DNA from: Planctomycetota bacterium
GTDB lineage: Bacteria; Planctomycetota; UBA1135; UBA2386
Assembly (NCBI GenBank): GCA_016716265.1
Contig: JADJWQ010000006.1
Coordinates: forward strand, 3,871,501 to 3,935,500
Length of the DNA: 64,000 nucleotides
Direction: 5' to 3'
Shown here in pieces: positions 17,208 through 25,329 of the stretch. The stretch's first letter is position 1. Each line of letters begins with the position of its first letter. A program made the translations under genes and the position numbers. The notes under the pieces were generated by a model. It was given only the letters and a program-made list of their open reading frames with translations. It was not told the origin of the DNA and ran no database searches.

Positions 17208-18977
17208 TCAGTTCCGCCCGCCGATTGCCTGGGTGGCGGCGTCGTGCGGCTCGATCCGCTCGATCGCGCGCGCGACCTCGGCCGGGACGTCGGGGAGCGT
17301 GCGAAGGTGGGTCGCGCACCGCATCGCCTCCGGCGGATCGTCGTCGTCCAGGGCGCTGCACATCCGCAGCACGGTCCGGCGCACCGGCCCCGGCGCGGGC
17401 ACCACGGTCGCGAGCTGGAGATACGGCAACGCCGCAGCCGGGCCGGCGGCGTCGAGCTCCCGCAACGCGCGCTGCCAGGCGCGATCGGCGAGGTCGTCGC
17501 GGAGCGAAGCCCAGTCGCCACCGGCTCCGGCGAGCTCGACTGCGGCGTGCACCACGGCGCGCAGGTCGCGCCAGTCAGGGTCGTCGTCCGAAGCCGCGTC
17601 GCACAGCGCGGCGGCGTGCCGGAAGTCGCCGGTCAGGAGCGCGACGCGGCAGCGATCGCCGGCCCAGCTCTGTGCGTGGGCGGAGACGTTCCACGCGATC
17701 GCGGCGGTGAGCAGCGCGACGACCGTGGCGCGCACCGCGCGCCCGCGGCGCGCGAAACGGCGGCGGAACTCGGGATCGGTCGACCACGCGCGGAGCGCGG
17801 CGAGTCGGTCGCGGTCGGCGGGGTGGAAGCCGGGCAGCCACGACGTGCTCGCCGGCAGCATCTCCGACACGCGTCGCAGCGCGCTGCTGGTGGGGGCGGC
17901 GTCGCCGAGGAGCTCCGCGGAGGCGAGGTCGGCCTCGTACTCGAGCCGGAACAGGAATGCCCGGCACCCGAGCCACGCGACCACCGCGACCGCGACCAGC
18001 GCGGCGAGCGCTTCGTCGGGCGCGAGCGAGCCGACGTCGAGCCGCGTCAGCGGGTGGACGAGGAACGCCGGCAGCAGCACGAACACCGCGAGCTTCAACG
18101 CGATGTGGTGACGCCGCGCGTGCGCGACCTCGTGTGCGATCACGCCGCGCAGCTCGAACGGCCCGAGCGTCGCGAGGATGCCGTCGGTCAGCAGCAGATA
18201 GCGGAACGGCCAGAACGTGCCGAGCAGCGCGGCGGTGACCATGCGTCGCTCGGTGTGCAGCAGGCGCACCGCGCGCGGCGGGAAGGCGAGCTCGCGGCAG
18301 AACGCGCGGATCGGCTCGAGCCACTCGGCTGGCAGCCGGCGGTCGGTCGGTAGCGCGATCAGCAACGCTGGAGGCAGTGCGGTCGCGATCAGCGGCACCG
18401 CCAGGAGGAGGCCGAGCGTCACCCCCAGGTCGGTGGCGGTCAGCCACACCTCGAGCGCGCGCCAGCGCCCGAGCAGGTCGAGCGCGAGGCCGACCGTGAC
18501 CAGCCCGCACGCGAGCAGCAGCGAGGTGCGCGCGCGCGCCACCACGAGTGTCGACGGCGGCACGAAGCCGCGCGCGCGGAGCCAGTCGGCGATGTCCAGC
18601 TCGACGGCGCGCACCGCGAGCTCCATGGCGAGCAGCGGGCCGATCAGCACCGCGGTCCGGCCGGCCTCGGAGGCGGGCGCCAGCGCGTCCGCGAGGTCGA
18701 GCAGGCCGCCCCAGGCGATCGCGAGTCCGTAGATCAGCGGAATCGCGATGCGCTCGAGCACCGTCGTGACCTGCAGGGCCGCGCCGAGTGGCCGCCCGGC
18801 GAGCGAGCGCTCGACGACCGCGCGGCCGTTGCGGCGCGCCAGCCACGCGGGCACCGGTAGCAGCAGCGCGCAGCCGAGCAGCCGGGGCAGGTCGAGCGGG
18901 CCGGGCAACCGCGGCGCGATCAGCTCGATGCCGACGAGGATCGCCAGCCCGGCGAGGAACGGTCGGGACAGGATCAC
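17208..18977 (-). CDS. M48-family membrane zinc metallopeptidase
   Basis: 589 residues from GTG 18977, which shares GTGA with the upstream stop. About five to six N-terminal hydrophobic helices are followed by the zinc-binding HEVAHARRHH (about residue 281) and, ~75 residues on, 'FRLEYEADLASAELLG', where the glutamate would complete the HExxH...E site of M48 (Ste24/HtpX) gluzincins. More membrane segments flank these motifs. After ~residue 440 a helical TPR-like extension of about 150 residues is added, which is longer than a typical HtpX. Likely role: turnover of membrane proteins in the cytoplasmic membrane, with the C-terminal part recruiting partners. It is coupled to the TPR-like secreted protein upstream. 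Confidence 0.85.
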   Translation of the reverse strand: MILSRPFLAGLAILVGIELIAPRLPGPLDLPRLLGCALLLPVPAWLARRNGRAVVERSLAGRPLGAALQVTTVLERIAIPLIYGLAIAWGGLLDLADALAPASEAGRTAVLIGPLLAMELAVRAVELDIADWLRARGFVPPSTLVVARARTSLLLACGLVTVGLALDLLGRWRALEVWLTATDLGVTLGLLLAVPLIATALPPALLIALPTDRRLPAEWLEPIRAFCRELAFPPRAVRLLHTERRMVTAALLGTFWPFRYLLLTDGILATLGPFELRGVIAHEVAHARRHHIALKLAVFVLLPAFLVHPLTRLDVGSLAPDEALAALVAVAVVAWLGCRAFLFRLEYEADLASAELLGDAAPTSSALRRVSEMLPASTSWLPGFHPADRDRLAALRAWSTDPEFRRRFARRGRAVRATVVALLTAAIAWNVSAHAQSWAGDRCRVALLTGDFRHAAALCDAASDDDPDWRDLRAVVHAAVELAGAGGDWASLRDDLADRAWQRALRELDAAGPAAALPYLQLATVVPAPGPVRRTVLRMCSALDDDDPPEAMRCATHLRTLPDVPAEVARAIERIEPHDAATQAIGGRN

Positions 18978-20023
18978 CGGCCGGACCGACCCGTTTCCCC
19001 GTCCGCGCCGGCGTCGACCTTCCGCTCACCGAACGCCGTGCGTACGGCGGCAGCGAAGCGCTCGTGCGGGCGGATCGCGCGCAGGTCCGGATCCGTGTCG
19101 AACATGGTGCGCGACAAGGGCTGCGGCGAGTCGTCCTGCCCGGCCGCGATACCGGCAGCGCAGCGCTCGATCGCCGCGAGCGCGTCGTCGGTCCGACCGG
19201 CGAGCGCGAGGCTGCAGGCGGCATTGTACTCGTCGGCTGGCGATGCGCGCTGCTCGATCGCACGGCAGCCGTTCAGGAATCGCTCCCACGTCGCCGCGGC
19301 GGTGGCGTAGTCGCGGAGCTGGTAATGGAGGAATGCGAGCAGGCGCACGAAATGCAGCTCGTCGCCATTGCGACCTTCCCCGGCATGGCTCGTCAGCTCG
19401 TCGATGCGCGCCTGCACGTAGCTGCGGCGGCCCCATTGTGCGAGCGCGTAGGTCAGCGCCTCGCGCAGGGCCTGCGCCTCGAAGTCCTCGTCCTCGACGA
19501 TCTCGGCGAACCGCGCGAGCGCGCCGTCGCCCGGAGAGCCTGGATACACGTCGCGCAGCGCCGGGACGACCAGCGCGCGCAGGTCGTCCGGGAACCAGTC
19601 GGGCGTGTCGAGCACGAGCATCGTCAGGAAGCGGCCGCTCGCCGGCTGCAGGACGCGCAGGTCGTCGTACTGGCCCGCGAACACCATCCCGCTCGACGAG
19701 CGCTCGTCGAGGATCTTCAGGATCGCATTCGACACCAGCGTGTCGATCGCCGCGCGCCGCTCGCGCGGGGATTCCGGGCGCAGCTCGGCGAGCGCTCCGG
19801 CGACGAGGCGCAGGCCCGGCTCGCCGGCGGCGACGACGGCCCCGACCGCGCGGTCGAGCAGCGTCTGATCCGCCAGGTCGGAGGCGAGCCAGGCTGCGGT
19901 CGCCTCGCGCGCCGCGCGCAGCGGATCCTGCGCCGGCTCCGGCGGCGCGTCCTGGGCAGTGGCGGTGGCGGCGAGCGCCGCGAGCGTCGCGGCGTGCAGC
20001 ACGCTCCAGGGGGACAGGGCCAT
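18974..20023 (-). CDS. Secreted helical TPR-like protein, partner of the M48 peptidase
   Basis: 349 residues. ATG 20023 opens a signal peptide ending near ATATAQ. The mature protein is mostly alpha-helical. The C-terminal half has tetratricopeptide-like pairs ('YNAACSLALAGRTDDALAAIERC', 'FLHYQLRDYATAAATWERFLNGCR'). The middle contains 'SSSGMVFAGQYDDLRVL' with no recognisable active site. Because its stop overlaps the GTG of the M48 peptidase, both are almost certainly co-translated, suggesting a substrate-delivery or sensing partner on the extracytoplasmic side. No family name could be assigned with confidence. Confidence 0.8.
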   Translation of the reverse strand: MALSPWSVLHAATLAALAATATAQDAPPEPAQDPLRAAREATAAWLASDLADQTLLDRAVGAVVAAGEPGLRLVAGALAELRPESPRERRAAIDTLVSNAILKILDERSSSGMVFAGQYDDLRVLQPASGRFLTMLVLDTPDWFPDDLRALVVPALRDVYPGSPGDGALARFAEIVEDEDFEAQALREALTYALAQWGRRSYVQARIDELTSHAGEGRNGDELHFVRLLAFLHYQLRDYATAAATWERFLNGCRAIEQRASPADEYNAACSLALAGRTDDALAAIERCAAGIAAGQDDSPQPLSRTMFDTDPDLRAIRPHERFAAAVRTAFGERKVDAGADGETGRSGR

Positions 20024-20090
20024 GGGCGGACAGCGTAGCTTCGCGCCGCGCGGTCTGCCCGCGCCGTCCCGGCCGTCGTCGCCGCCGGGC

Positions 20091-20831
20091 TCAGTCGACC
20101 GGCCACAGCAGCGGGTCGTCCGGCGAGGCCGGGCTGCGCGCGAGGCTCGCGGCGAGCAGCGCGTCCACCACGCCGTCGAGCGGCTCGAAGCCGGCGGGAT
20201 CGGCGCCGGGCATCGCGCGGCGGTTCGCCGGCGTGTCGATCAGGCCGGGCGTGATCACGCGCACGGCGAGCCCCGCCGAACCGACCTCGGCCTGCAGCAC
20301 GCGCGCGTACTCGTGCAGCGCGGCCTTGGTCGCCGCGTAGAGCGCCATCCCCGGCCCGGCCTGCCCGACCGCGCGCGCACCGGTGAACACGAGGCTGCCG
20401 GTCTGCCGACGGAGCATCGGCCGGACGACGGCGCGCACGAGCGTGTGGGTCGCGGCGAAGTTCGCGTCGAACAGCTGGCGGTCGAGGCCCGCGGGGTCGT
20501 CGCCGACTCGGGCGAAGGCGAACGCCCCGGCCGTCGAGATCAGCGCGTCGACCGGGCCGAGGGCGTCCTCGACGCCCTTGACGAAGCCGGCGGCCGCCTC
20601 GGTGTCGTCGCTGTCGACGACCGCGACGAGGTGCGGGGCGGCGCCGAGGCGCTCGCGCAGGTCGGCGACCTGGCGCGGCTTGCGGACCGCGGCGGCGATC
20701 CGCGCGCCGGCGTCGCGCAGGCGCTCGAGCACGGCCCCGCCGACGGCGCCCGTGGCGCCGGCCAGCAGGATGCAGCGGTCGCGGAGCGCGGCGGGATCGA
20801 CGGAATGCGAACGGGACGCTCGGGTGGACAT
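20091..20831 (-). CDS. Short-chain dehydrogenase/reductase, dihydropteridine-reductase-like
   Basis: 246 residues, the usual SDR length. A Rossmann dinucleotide motif is present (LLAGATGAVGGAVLE, near residue 21), as are an 'STAGAFAF' strand in place of NNAG and the catalytic pair Y-A-A-T-K (about residue 170). The Ser normally 13 residues before the Tyr is Ala here (VFTGARAVGQAGPGMALY). The same absence, with a similar 'GAKAA...PGM.Y' layout, is known in eukaryotic-type dihydropteridine reductases (QDPR). A pterin or quinonoid reductase activity is therefore possible, but the substrate is not determined by sequence alone. It stands alone: 115 bases separate it from dapF and 67 from the TPR-like gene. 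Confidence 0.8.
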   Translation of the reverse strand: MSTRASRSHSVDPAALRDRCILLAGATGAVGGAVLERLRDAGARIAAAVRKPRQVADLRERLGAAPHLVAVVDSDDTEAAAGFVKGVEDALGPVDALISTAGAFAFARVGDDPAGLDRQLFDANFAATHTLVRAVVRPMLRRQTGSLVFTGARAVGQAGPGMALYAATKAALHEYARVLQAEVGSAGLAVRVITPGLIDTPANRRAMPGADPAGFEPLDGVVDALLAASLARSPASPDDPLLWPVD

Positions 20832-20946
20832 GGTGAGGAATCCGGGAGCTGAGTCGGGTCCACCCGCGCGGCCCGCGCGGGTGGTGCAAGGCGCATGCCC
20901 CGGAACGGCGAGGCTACCCCGGTCGCCGGGCGGCGCCAGCGCGCGG

Positions 20947-21804
20947 CTACGAGCCGCGCTGCGGCGCGGTTCCGAGCGCGTCGAGATCGGCGGTGCCCTC
21001 GCAGACGAGCGCGCACGGGCCGGCCAGCCGGGGGCCGTCGGCGTCGAACTCGACCTGCAGCTCGCCGCCGCGCAGCTCGACCGCGATGCGGTCGCCGCGC
21101 ACCCGGCCCTCGGCCCGCGCGACCGCGGCGGCGGCGGTCGCGCCGCTCCCGCAGGCGAGCGTCTCGCCGCTGCCGCGCTCGAACGTCCGGCAGCGGATGC
21201 GGTCGTCGGCCAGCACCGTGACGAACTCGACGTTCACGCCCCCATCGAAGCGCGCGTCGGCCTGGAAGGCAGCGCCGAGCCGTGCGACGGGCAGCATCTC
21301 GAGGTCGATCCCCGCCGGTAGCAGGACGACCGCGTGTGGATTGCCGGTCGCCGCGCGCCGCCATCGCAGCGCGCGCCCGGCGAGCGTGTCCGATTCCGAT
21401 CGCGGCGCGAGCGTCAGCGGCGGCAGCGTCGAGCGACCACCGACGACCGCACCGCGAGGATCGCGACGGAGCTCGACGCGGACCCGGCCAACATCGGTGT
21501 CGATCTCGACCGTGTCGTCGGACACGTGGCCGCGCACGCGCGCCAGGTACGCGAGACAGCGCACGCCGTTGCCACAGAACGCGCCGCGGCTGCCGTCCGC
21601 GTTCCACATGACCATGCGGACCGCATCGCCGGCTCCGCGCACGAGCAGGATCACGCCATCGCTACCGACCCCGCGATGCCGGTCGCAGAGCGCGGCGACG
21701 TGCGGCGCGAGCAGCTCGGCCTCGAGCGTCGCATCGCGGATGCCGTCGACGAACAGGTAGTCGTTGCCGGCGCCGTGCAGCTTCGCGAACGCCAGCGGCG
21801 TCAT
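20947..21804 (-). CDS. dapF: Diaminopimelate epimerase
   Basis: 285 residues from ATG 21804, overlapping the rnhC stop as ATGA. It interconverts LL- and meso-diaminopimelate in lysine and peptidoglycan precursor synthesis in the cytoplasm. The family signature is clear: 'FAKLHGAGNDYLFVDG' at the N-terminus, the first catalytic cysteine in 'NADGSRGAFCGNGVRC' (about residue 75), 'GNPHAVV', and the second catalytic cysteine in 'GETLACGSGA' (about residue 222). Length and motif spacing match the family. Coupling to rnhC is probably just compact packing. Its presence implies meso-DAP or lysine synthesis, relevant because peptidoglycan in planctomycetes was long disputed. Confidence 0.96.
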   Translation of the reverse strand: MTPLAFAKLHGAGNDYLFVDGIRDATLEAELLAPHVAALCDRHRGVGSDGVILLVRGAGDAVRMVMWNADGSRGAFCGNGVRCLAYLARVRGHVSDDTVEIDTDVGRVRVELRRDPRGAVVGGRSTLPPLTLAPRSESDTLAGRALRWRRAATGNPHAVVLLPAGIDLEMLPVARLGAAFQADARFDGGVNVEFVTVLADDRIRCRTFERGSGETLACGSGATAAAAVARAEGRVRGDRIAVELRGGELQVEFDADGPRLAGPCALVCEGTADLDALGTAPQRGS

Positions 21805-22712
21805 GCCAGGACCCGTTCGGAGTTCTTGAAGTGCAGCTTGGCGACGCGCGCGAGCAGCGCGCGCCCGCCGATCGCGACGACGCGGCGCGCGGCGACGTCG
21901 ACCGGCGGACCCGCACCCTTGTGCAGGTCGCTGCCGCAGTCCTCCTCGCAGCGGCGCAGGCCGTCGAGGAACGCGACCCGGGCGAGGATCGACGCTGCAG
22001 CGACCGCGGCGTGCCGCTCGGCGCGCGGCACCTGTACGAGCCGCGCGAAGCGGCGGCCGCGTCGCGCCAACGCGTCGCGCACGAGTGCCTCGTCGGCGAA
22101 GCGATCGACGATCGCGAGGTCGGTCGCGGCGCAGCGGGCGGTGAGGCGATCGAGTGCCTCGGCGTGCAGGTCCGCGAGCAGCAGGTTCACGTTGCGGACG
22201 TCTGCGTGCCGCCGGTTGTACTCGGGTGGGTCGAGGGCGACGACCTCGTACGGCAGCAGCGCCTCGATGCGACCGGCGAGCAGCCGGGCGCGGTCGTCGG
22301 ACAGCGTCTTGGAGTCCGCGACGCCGACCTCGACGAGCGCCGCGCGCTGCGCAGGCTCCGCGCGCACGGCGGCGACCACCAGCGGGCCGAAGTAGTCGCC
22401 CTTGCCGGCCTCGTCGGACGCCGCGCACGCGACGTCGAACGGCAGCTCGGGATCGTCGCTGGCGATCGCGCCGGCCGCGCTCGCGTCGAGCCCGTCCAGG
22501 AAGCGCGCCGCGAACGTGTCGAGGTCGCTGCCCTGCACGACCAGCTTGCCGCTCGTGTAGCAGGTGACCACGACGCCGAGCGCCTTGACGGCGAACCGCG
22601 CGTGCGCGACGCGGCGCCACTCGGCGTCTTGGGGCAGCGCGTCCCGCAGGCGCGCGTGCAAGGCCACGGCCGTGGTGGCGTCGAGCGTCAGCACGCGTGT
22701 CTGCTGGGCCAT
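21801..22712 (-). CDS. rnhC: Ribonuclease HIII
   Basis: 303 residues from ATG 22712. The first ~85 residues form the TBP-like substrate-binding domain typical of RNase HIII ('VKALGVVVTCYTSGKLVVQG'). The catalytic RNase H2-like domain starts 'ASDEAGKGDYFGPLVVAA', where HIII enzymes have the Asp-Glu pair. Further acidic active-site positions lie in 'AIVDRFADE' and 'RAERHAAVAAASILARV'. It removes RNA from RNA-DNA hybrids in the cytoplasm. Bacteria usually carry HII, HIII or both; no rnhB is visible in this window. It overlaps dapF and follows the Bor-like gene by 41 bases. Confidence 0.93.
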   Translation of the reverse strand: MAQQTRVLTLDATTAVALHARLRDALPQDAEWRRVAHARFAVKALGVVVTCYTSGKLVVQGSDLDTFAARFLDGLDASAAGAIASDDPELPFDVACAASDEAGKGDYFGPLVVAAVRAEPAQRAALVEVGVADSKTLSDDRARLLAGRIEALLPYEVVALDPPEYNRRHADVRNVNLLLADLHAEALDRLTARCAATDLAIVDRFADEALVRDALARRGRRFARLVQVPRAERHAAVAAASILARVAFLDGLRRCEEDCGSDLHKGAGPPVDVAARRVVAIGGRALLARVAKLHFKNSERVLA

Positions 22713-22753
22713 CGCGTCTCCTGGTCGCCCTGTACTCGACGGTCCGCCCGCCG

Positions 22754-23113
22754 TCAGCGTTCGACCGTGACGGTCCGCGTCGTGACGGTCAACGGCAGCA
22801 GCAGAGGGGCCAGCAGGAAGTCGGTGAACGCCGACTCGGTGCGGATCCGGTAGCTGGTCGACTCCTCGGCGAGGCTCTCGGTGTCGACCTCGTTGAGGCG
22901 GAACAGCCCGAACAGGAAGAAGTACTGGCGCGCGGTCTCGGTGCCGACGCCGGTCGGGCCGAGTCCCACGGTGTGCTCGTGGATCGAGCAGGCAGACAGC
23001 GCCGCGCCGCACGCGAGCGTCCCCAGCACCACCGCGAGCCGCCGCCGGCCGGCACGGGCTCGCACGCTTCGTGTAGTCGGATCGCTGGCCGCCATCGCGC
23101 TGACTTCTACCAT
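22754..23113 (-). CDS. Bor-like lipoprotein
   Basis: 119 residues from ATG 23113, preceded by AGGAG about eight bases upstream and overlapping the end of the acyltransferase gene. A second ATG at 23095 would give 113 residues. A basic stretch and a hydrophobic core end in a lipobox (LSAC), predicting a lipid-anchored protein. The mature part, 'HTVGLGPTG..TETARQYFFLFGLFRLNEVD' with 'FTDFLLAPLLLPLTVTTRTVTVER' at the end, follows the layout of the lambda Bor / serum-resistance lipoprotein family: T-V-G-x-x-P-T, then F-F-x-x-G-x, then a C-terminal beta strand. Function outside phage lysogens is unknown. Confidence in the family is moderate, since it rests on motif memory. Confidence 0.75.
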   Translation of the reverse strand: MVEVSAMAASDPTTRSVRARAGRRRLAVVLGTLACGAALSACSIHEHTVGLGPTGVGTETARQYFFLFGLFRLNEVDTESLAEESTSYRIRTESAFTDFLLAPLLLPLTVTTRTVTVER

Positions 23114-23742
23114 GCCGCGAGCTCCTTCTCCGCGAGTTCGTCCGCGGCGAGCAGCGCGGTCGACACCCGCGCCGCGAGCGCCTCGCAGGTTGCGGCATCG
23201 GCGCCGCTCGGCACCTCGATCGCCTCGCCGGGCACGCAGGCGACCCGCGCGAACGGCTTCGGGATCGCGAAACGGTCCCACGAGGACAGCCGGCGCGCCC
23301 GCGACGCGGCGAAACCCATCGTGCGGATCGGCCAGCCGAGCAGCCCGGCGAGCTGGACCAGACCGGGCTTCACGCTGGCGCGCGGGCCGCGCGGACCGTC
23401 GGGAGTGACCGCGACCGCGCCGTGGTCGCGCTTCTTCAGCAGCTCGCGGACCGCACCGGCGCCGCCGCGCGTGCTCGAACCGCGCACCGGATCGAAGCCG
23501 AGCCGCCGTGCGACCTGGGCGATCAGCTCGCCGTCGCGGTGTGTGCTGATCAGGATCGGCACGCCGATGTCGCGGTGCACGTAGGCCGACATCAGGATGT
23601 TGCCGTGCAGGAACACGTAGACACCCGGTGCCGGCGGGTACGTGATCCGATTGCGTATTCGCCAGGTCGCGCCGAGCCCGCGGAGGAAGACATTGCCGAC
23701 GCGGCCCACCGCGCGCTGTTGCCACGGCTTGCGGAGTTTCAA
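23107..23742 (-). CDS. DUF374-type lysophospholipid acyltransferase-like protein
   Basis: 211 residues. The start is TTG 23742, directly overlapping the upstream TGA; no ATG is available before the conserved domain. It shows the DUF374 pattern: an N-terminal helix region, 'VYVFLHGNILMSAYVHRD' in place of the HxxxxD motif of acyltransferases, 'ISTHRDGELIAQVARRLGF', 'GSSTRGGAGAVREL' and the diagnostic 'AVTPDGPRGPRASVKPG'. Members are thought to transfer acyl groups in envelope lipid synthesis at the inner membrane face; the exact substrate is unknown. It is coupled to the gluzincin peptidase upstream and the Bor-like lipoprotein downstream, forming a small envelope operon. Confidence 0.88.
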   Translation of the reverse strand: MKLRKPWQQRAVGRVGNVFLRGLGATWRIRNRITYPPAPGVYVFLHGNILMSAYVHRDIGVPILISTHRDGELIAQVARRLGFDPVRGSSTRGGAGAVRELLKKRDHGAVAVTPDGPRGPRASVKPGLVQLAGLLGWPIRTMGFAASRARRLSSWDRFAIPKPFARVACVPGEAIEVPSGADAATCEALAARVSTALLAADELAEKELAAW

Positions 23743-24764
23743 TGCGGGGTCTGTCCGTCGGTGGTTCCGTGGTCGGCGTGGTCGCTCGAGTCGGGCCGGG
23801 CCCCGGATTCGGCCGCCGCCTCGGCGGCCGCGGCCGTCTCGGCCAGCTCGGCGAGCTCCAGACGCTTCCGGATGCGGCTCTCGCGGTCGAAGCGTCGGAT
23901 CGCGGCGAACGCGAGCAACCCGACCGCCGCGATCATCAGGTATTGGAAGCAGTTGTTGAAGAGGATGCGCCACGGCGCTCCGGACTCGTTCAGCAGGTGG
24001 TCGCGCCACGCCTCCATTTCGCGACCGAGGCCGTGGTGCGTCACGCGCAGCCATGCGGACGAGAAGCCCTCGTCGTCGAGTCGCGACACCGCTTCGAGGA
24101 TCGTCTCCAGGCTGGTCTCGCGGACCAGGTAGGCCGTGAACGAGCGGGCGAACGCGTAGGCGCGCCGCCGTTGCAGGTCGTCGGCGGGAAAGTCGCGCTC
24201 CAGGTCGCTGAGGCGGGGCAGCCGGCCGATCGCCATCACGTAGACGAGCCCTTCTTCGGTGGTGCCGAGGTAGGTGAAGTCGCTCAGCACCTGCGCGAGG
24301 CCCTCGTGCAGCCAGCGCGGGACGAGCGGAGCGCGCTGGCCGGCGAACTGGTCGAGCAGCACGTGGACCATCTCGTGGCGCAGCACCGTGCGCAGGTCGC
24401 CGGGCGGCGCTGGAGCGATCTCGTCGAGCAGCAGGTGGATCTCGTCGTGGCCGAGCAGCACGAAGCCCGGCGTGCCCTCGTGCAGGTGCTCACGGAGCTC
24501 GGCGGGCAGCGAGTCGGCGTCGCGGTGCGCGGTCACGACGATCGGACGGCTCGGCGTGCCGGGGAAGCGCGGCGCTAGCTCGGCCAGCGTCTCGCGGGCC
24601 CGCTGCTCGAGCCGCGCCAGCCGCCCGGCGTCGAGCCCGAGCTCCCGATCGGCGCGCGCGCGGACCTCCGCCGGCGATCCGGGTAGCGCGGGGGCGGGTC
24701 GCTGCGGCGCGGCCGTCAGCAGCGGGAGTGGTGCCCAGATCAGGAAGAACAGCACCGCGAGCAT
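23739..24764 (-). CDS. Membrane-anchored gluzincin (peptidase-MA-like) metalloprotease
   Basis: About 341 residues from ATG 24764; GTG 24770 two codons earlier is an alternative. A signal or anchor segment (MLAVLFFLIWAPLPLLTA) is followed by a helical region and the zinc motif HEMVHVLLDQF (about residue 125), with WLHEGLAQVL some 20 residues later supplying the third ligand Glu, as in peptidase-MA gluzincins. A second hydrophobic helix lies near residue 280 (CFQYLMIAAVGLLAFAAIRRF), leaving an Ala/Glu-rich cytoplasmic tail ending in His/Asp-rich residues. The catalytic domain would face the periplasm. Substrate unknown. It leads the operon with DUF374 and Bor-like genes and diverges from the gene at 24874. 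Confidence 0.85.
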   Translation of the reverse strand: MLAVLFFLIWAPLPLLTAAPQRPAPALPGSPAEVRARADRELGLDAGRLARLEQRARETLAELAPRFPGTPSRPIVVTAHRDADSLPAELREHLHEGTPGFVLLGHDEIHLLLDEIAPAPPGDLRTVLRHEMVHVLLDQFAGQRAPLVPRWLHEGLAQVLSDFTYLGTTEEGLVYVMAIGRLPRLSDLERDFPADDLQRRRAYAFARSFTAYLVRETSLETILEAVSRLDDEGFSSAWLRVTHHGLGREMEAWRDHLLNESGAPWRILFNNCFQYLMIAAVGLLAFAAIRRFDRESRIRKRLELAELAETAAAAEAAAESGARPDSSDHADHGTTDGQTPH

Positions 24765-24873
24765 CGTCACAAGGCGCGCGAGCCGGTCGTGCGCGGGCCG
24801 CGGCACGGCTCGCGCGAATCGCGCATCCGGGCGACGATCGGCGGCACACTGCAGCACGCCCGTGGAGGTTCCG

Positions 24874-25260
24874 TTGGTCCGTCGATCGTTCAAGCTCGCG
24901 TCGGGGCTCGCCGCCCTGGCCGTCCTGCCGCTACTTCTCAGCTTCGCACCCCAGGATCCCGGCGAGGTCCAGGATCCGTTCCGCCAGGAGATGGTCTGGA
25001 ACTTCGCCGTCTTCCAGTACGTCGACTCACGCGGCAACCTCGTCGAGGTGCCGGCGCGGAACATCTCGCGGATGTGGTTCCTCGCGACGCGGGAGGATCG
25101 CCTGCGGATCGAGATCCTGTACGAGAATCGCGACTTCTCGTCCGTCGAGGTCAGCGACTTCCACATGATCCGCAGCAGTCCGAGCGCGTCGGCGGTCGAT
25201 GTCCCGGTCGTCCGCTCGCGCTTCGCCGGCATGGCGTTCCCGTCGTTCCAGACGAAGTGA
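24874..25260 (+). CDS. Small secreted protein of unknown function
   Basis: 128 residues. The start is TTG 24874, chosen because GGAGG lies five bases upstream; GTG 24862 is the in-frame alternative. The N-terminus (VRRSFKLASGLAALAVLPLLLSF, after the start) is a typical signal peptide, with cleavage near FAPQ. The mature ~100 residues hold 'QYVDSRGNLVEVPARNISRMWF' and 'RIEILYENRDFSSVEVSDFHMIR', alternating polar and hydrophobic positions that suggest a small beta fold. No known motif was recognised. It is monocistronic, divergent from the gluzincin gene (109 bases between starts) and convergent with the PIG-L gene. Confidence 0.72.
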   Translation: MVRRSFKLASGLAALAVLPLLLSFAPQDPGEVQDPFRQEMVWNFAVFQYVDSRGNLVEVPARNISRMWFLATREDRLRIEILYENRDFSSVEVSDFHMIRSSPSASAVDVPVVRSRFAGMAFPSFQTK

Positions 25261-25329
25261 CCGCGCCGCGCGCTGGAGGCGTGGGCGCTCGGGCGAGCGT
25301 CGCGCGCTGGCCCACCTGCCCGCGCCCTC

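Noticed and set aside
22754..23113. Prophage remnant suggested by the Bor-like protein and the XRE regulator
   Set aside because: No integrase, terminase, capsid or tail gene was seen in 64 kb, and base composition and coupling match the host genes.
25261..25329. Bidirectional terminator between the small secreted protein and the PIG-L gene
   Set aside because: The only pairing found (CGCTC/GAGCG) has five pairs and a four-base loop, too weak to call in this GC-rich DNA.
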